Under the pieces are notes generated by a model, which was given only the letters and a program-made list of their open reading frames with translations, did not search any database and was not told the DNA's origin. The translations under genes and the position numbers were made by a program. Below are positions 62,153 through 64,000 of a stretch of DNA of 64,000 bases, piece after piece. Each line of letters opens with the position of its first letter. Position 1 is the stretch's first letter. Source of the stretch: Brachynemurus nebulosus. Its lineage: Eukaryota; Arthropoda; Insecta; Neuroptera; Myrmeleontidae. The stretch is taken from assembly GCA_035578155.1 (NCBI GenBank), contig JAPWDM010000049.1, positions 1,462,087 to 1,526,086 of the forward strand. The letters run 5' to 3'.

Positions 62153-62215
62153 AGGGCCGTCTCCAAGGGCGGGCAACCCGGGCATTTGCCCGGGGCGGCA
62201 AATTTTAAGGGCGGT
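62153..62215 (+). repeat. GC-rich transposon-end-like sequence
   Basis: CAGGGCCGTCTCCAAGGGCG followed by a CCCGGGC...GCCCGGGG hairpin resembles the terminus of a widespread class of insect DNA elements. Only one end is seen. Confidence 0.4.
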
Positions 62216-62304
62216 AATTTTGTAAATTTTTTTCATTTAATTCCTGATTTTTCATTTAATAAATATTTCATAATTATTTCTATAGAAACCACCAGCAAAA
62301 TAAT

Positions 62305-62560
62305 TTAAACTTTTTTTAATTCAAAAAAAAAAAAAAAAGACAAACACTCATTAATATTATTTTAAAAAGGAATAAAAAATAGTAATAATAATGGAAAAAA
62401 GTATGTGAAATTCGTAATAAAAAATAGTATATGCAACTCGTGCAGGATTGTCGATTGCCCACTTGAGCGAATTAGTGCACTCACTACGATCGTGCGCTCA
62501 ACTTCGCTCTCGTGGGCAATCGACAATTTCCAGCACTTATTGCATAATATACTGTTCTTT
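62305..62560 (-). repeat. Palindromic repeat, copy 2
   Basis: An inverted copy of 60974-61205, including the hairpin and the tail. The two copies agree over about 240 bp with moderate divergence. Confidence 0.75.
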
Positions 62561-63120
62561 TAAAGGAAATTTAAAAAAAAAACAGGGTGGGTCAATCTTG
62601 CCCCAATACTTGGGCCAAAGTTACCCCAGCTTACGAAATCACATTTTACAAATAAACAAGGCAAGTATCAGAAAAAACAAAGTTAAAATATTTTGAATAT
62701 ATATTAAATGAAAGCTGTTATACACTTACCAATCAAAAATCTTAAGTAGTTCTGGATGTGTAAGCAAAAGTTGGTTTGCATCAAAACATTCACAAGAAGT
62801 AACGGTTCCAGAAAAGATGGAATTAAATCAATCTTAGCATTCGAGTATAGTCAGTGCTGCTACCTGGCATTTACCACAAGAACCAAGTTCATAGGTGTAT
62901 TTGCTAACTAATAGTAAATCAAACTGTCTTTTTCCAAGACTTGGGCCAATCTTAACCTTAAGGGCCAATCTTAACCCAAGTTACGGTACGATGGTTTACA
63001 ATTTTAAAAATAAAAAGAGTACTTATGGCAGTAAATTGAAAAAGTGCGATAGAGTATAAAGTCATAACCTCTCTCGTTCTCTCATTTATGTATCACGCTT
63101 CTCACAAATGAGTGATATAT

Positions 63121-64000
63121 GCAGGATGTCCCAAAAGTCAACGATATACCTTGGAGGGATGATAGAGCAGCTCATGTCTAACCAGAAGATCGAAATATTT
63201 TCTGGTAAAATATCGCTGGTTTTCAAGATATTGACACTTTAAGGAATTTCGGGAAGATCGACAATTTTGATCAGATTTCCGAGCACCACAGCTGCAAGAC
63301 TAGATTTTTGGAACTCTAATTTTTATCACGCAACCCTGAAGAGTCCTTTTATAAATCACAATCCAAAGCAATGGTAATATACCTATAATCTTGGAAAAAA
63401 TAAATCTTTTTTGCCGATTCATAAATATTTTTTTTTATGAGCTAAGTTTGACTCTTCATGCTGTAAAAGAAATGTACCATCTTTCCCGGGCAAGTTATGT
63501 TAAAAGATTGCTCATTTATTGTAGTTTTTAAAATAGTCTAAAATTTGCTTCGCTTTACTTTAGAAAAAAAAGATATTGCTATTTTACTGCAAAAAATGTC
63601 ATTTTGCAATTATTTCAATAATTACTTTCAAATAATTTCAGTTATTTACAGACAATTTTATGCCTGCGTAAATCGAAGATAGATGATGACCGAAGACAGA
63701 AAGTGGACAGGTAGTAGATTTACATTGGTGTGCAAATGTTCCTTCCTCGTGACTACGCTAATCATGTCAAATTTTGCCGAAGTATGTTACAAAACTCAGA
63801 GATAACCCAGAGTTCTTAGATAAAATTTTTTGGACGGATGAAGACACATTCAAAAAGGATGGATTCATAGTTTCAAAATCTTCATAGTTATGCGATCAAA
63901 ACTCCATATTCACTTAGGAGAAGAAGGGTCACAATATTACTTTAAGGTAAACTTGTAAATCGGAACATTGAATGGGGAAATAATAGGTCCTTTTAAATTG
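63121..64000 (+). mobile_element. DDE transposon remnant, cut by the window end
   Basis: Starts with GCAGGATGTCCCAAAAGTCA, similar to ends of insect elements beginning with a CAGGGTGTCCC motif. A transposase remnant follows at 63733. The right end lies beyond the window. Confidence 0.5.
63733..63960 (+). pseudogene. DDE-superfamily transposase fragment
   Basis: One frame reads QMFLPRDYANHVKFCRSMLQ. After a shift another reads NPEFLDKIFWTDEDTFKKDG, which matches the PRDYxxRxxFC...FLxxIxWTDExxFxxxG layout of DDE transposases found in insects. Several stops follow, so it is inactive. Confidence 0.6.

Larger units (their letters stand above)
61821..62989. mobile_element. DNA element with GTACCGTAACTTGGG ends
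   Basis: Inverted ends GTACCGTAACTTGGGGTAGG and CCCAAGTTACGGTAC are accompanied by subterminal repeats of GGCCAAT and TTGGGNCAA near both ends. The palindromic repeat copy 2 and a GC-rich TE-like terminus (CAGGGCCGTCTCCAAGGGCG at about 62153) have landed inside. No transposase. Confidence 0.6.

Overview
This window is non-coding-rich, AT-rich animal DNA, most likely from an insect. The evidence is a recent BEL/Pao LTR retrotransposon, several hAT-, PIF- and mariner-like elements, a Polinton/Maverick-type element, interstitial TTAGG repeats (the common insect telomere unit) and ten long (TA)n arrays. The order or species cannot be fixed from the sequence. I see no intact conserved host gene and no tRNA or rRNA gene. 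Almost everything recognisable is mobile DNA or its remains.

Left part (1-18.8 kb): a dispersed repeat carrying an internal 120-bp satellite and TA arrays (988-4125, with relatives at 9050, 16136 and 27285); a 1.76-kb PIF/Harbinger-like element with a TTA target duplication (5542-7304); and a 5.2-kb hAT-like element (10090-15244).

Middle part (18.8-32.6 kb): a complete BEL/Pao element on the minus strand (18815-25928). Its two 544-bp LTRs look identical, and its pol frame is broken only by one UGA at an expected tryptophan. It is followed by a second copy of the satellite-bearing repeat, a decayed reading frame at 30140-30535, telomere-like repeats and a small palindromic MITE.

The most interesting unit is 32615-44448. 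This 11.8-kb element has AG...CT ends, about 1-kb terminal inverted repeats built from 210-bp tandem units, and a perfect 6-bp target duplication (GATATG), the hallmarks of Polintons. It carries a spliced protein-primed family-B DNA polymerase gene with an embedded Endonuclease VII/HNH-like zinc module, a 249-aa unknown protein and an acidic C2H2 zinc-finger protein on the opposite strand. A small basic protein and a frame-broken fourth gene complete it. Between the divergent zinc-finger and small-protein genes lies an array of about 32 units of 21 bp, 23 of which contain an exact TGACTCA (AP-1-type) palindrome, with a TATA box at each side. No integrase, packaging ATPase, protease or capsid gene is visible. 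The element therefore looks like a reduced, polymerase-carrying Polinton relative that must borrow its integrase.

Right part (44.4-64 kb): Tc1/mariner fragments, two foldback elements (one split by a 5'-truncated LINE), a decayed relative of the Polinton zinc-finger gene (52284-53260), a Myb/SANT-like pseudogene, minisatellites and nested inverted-repeat elements up to the window end.
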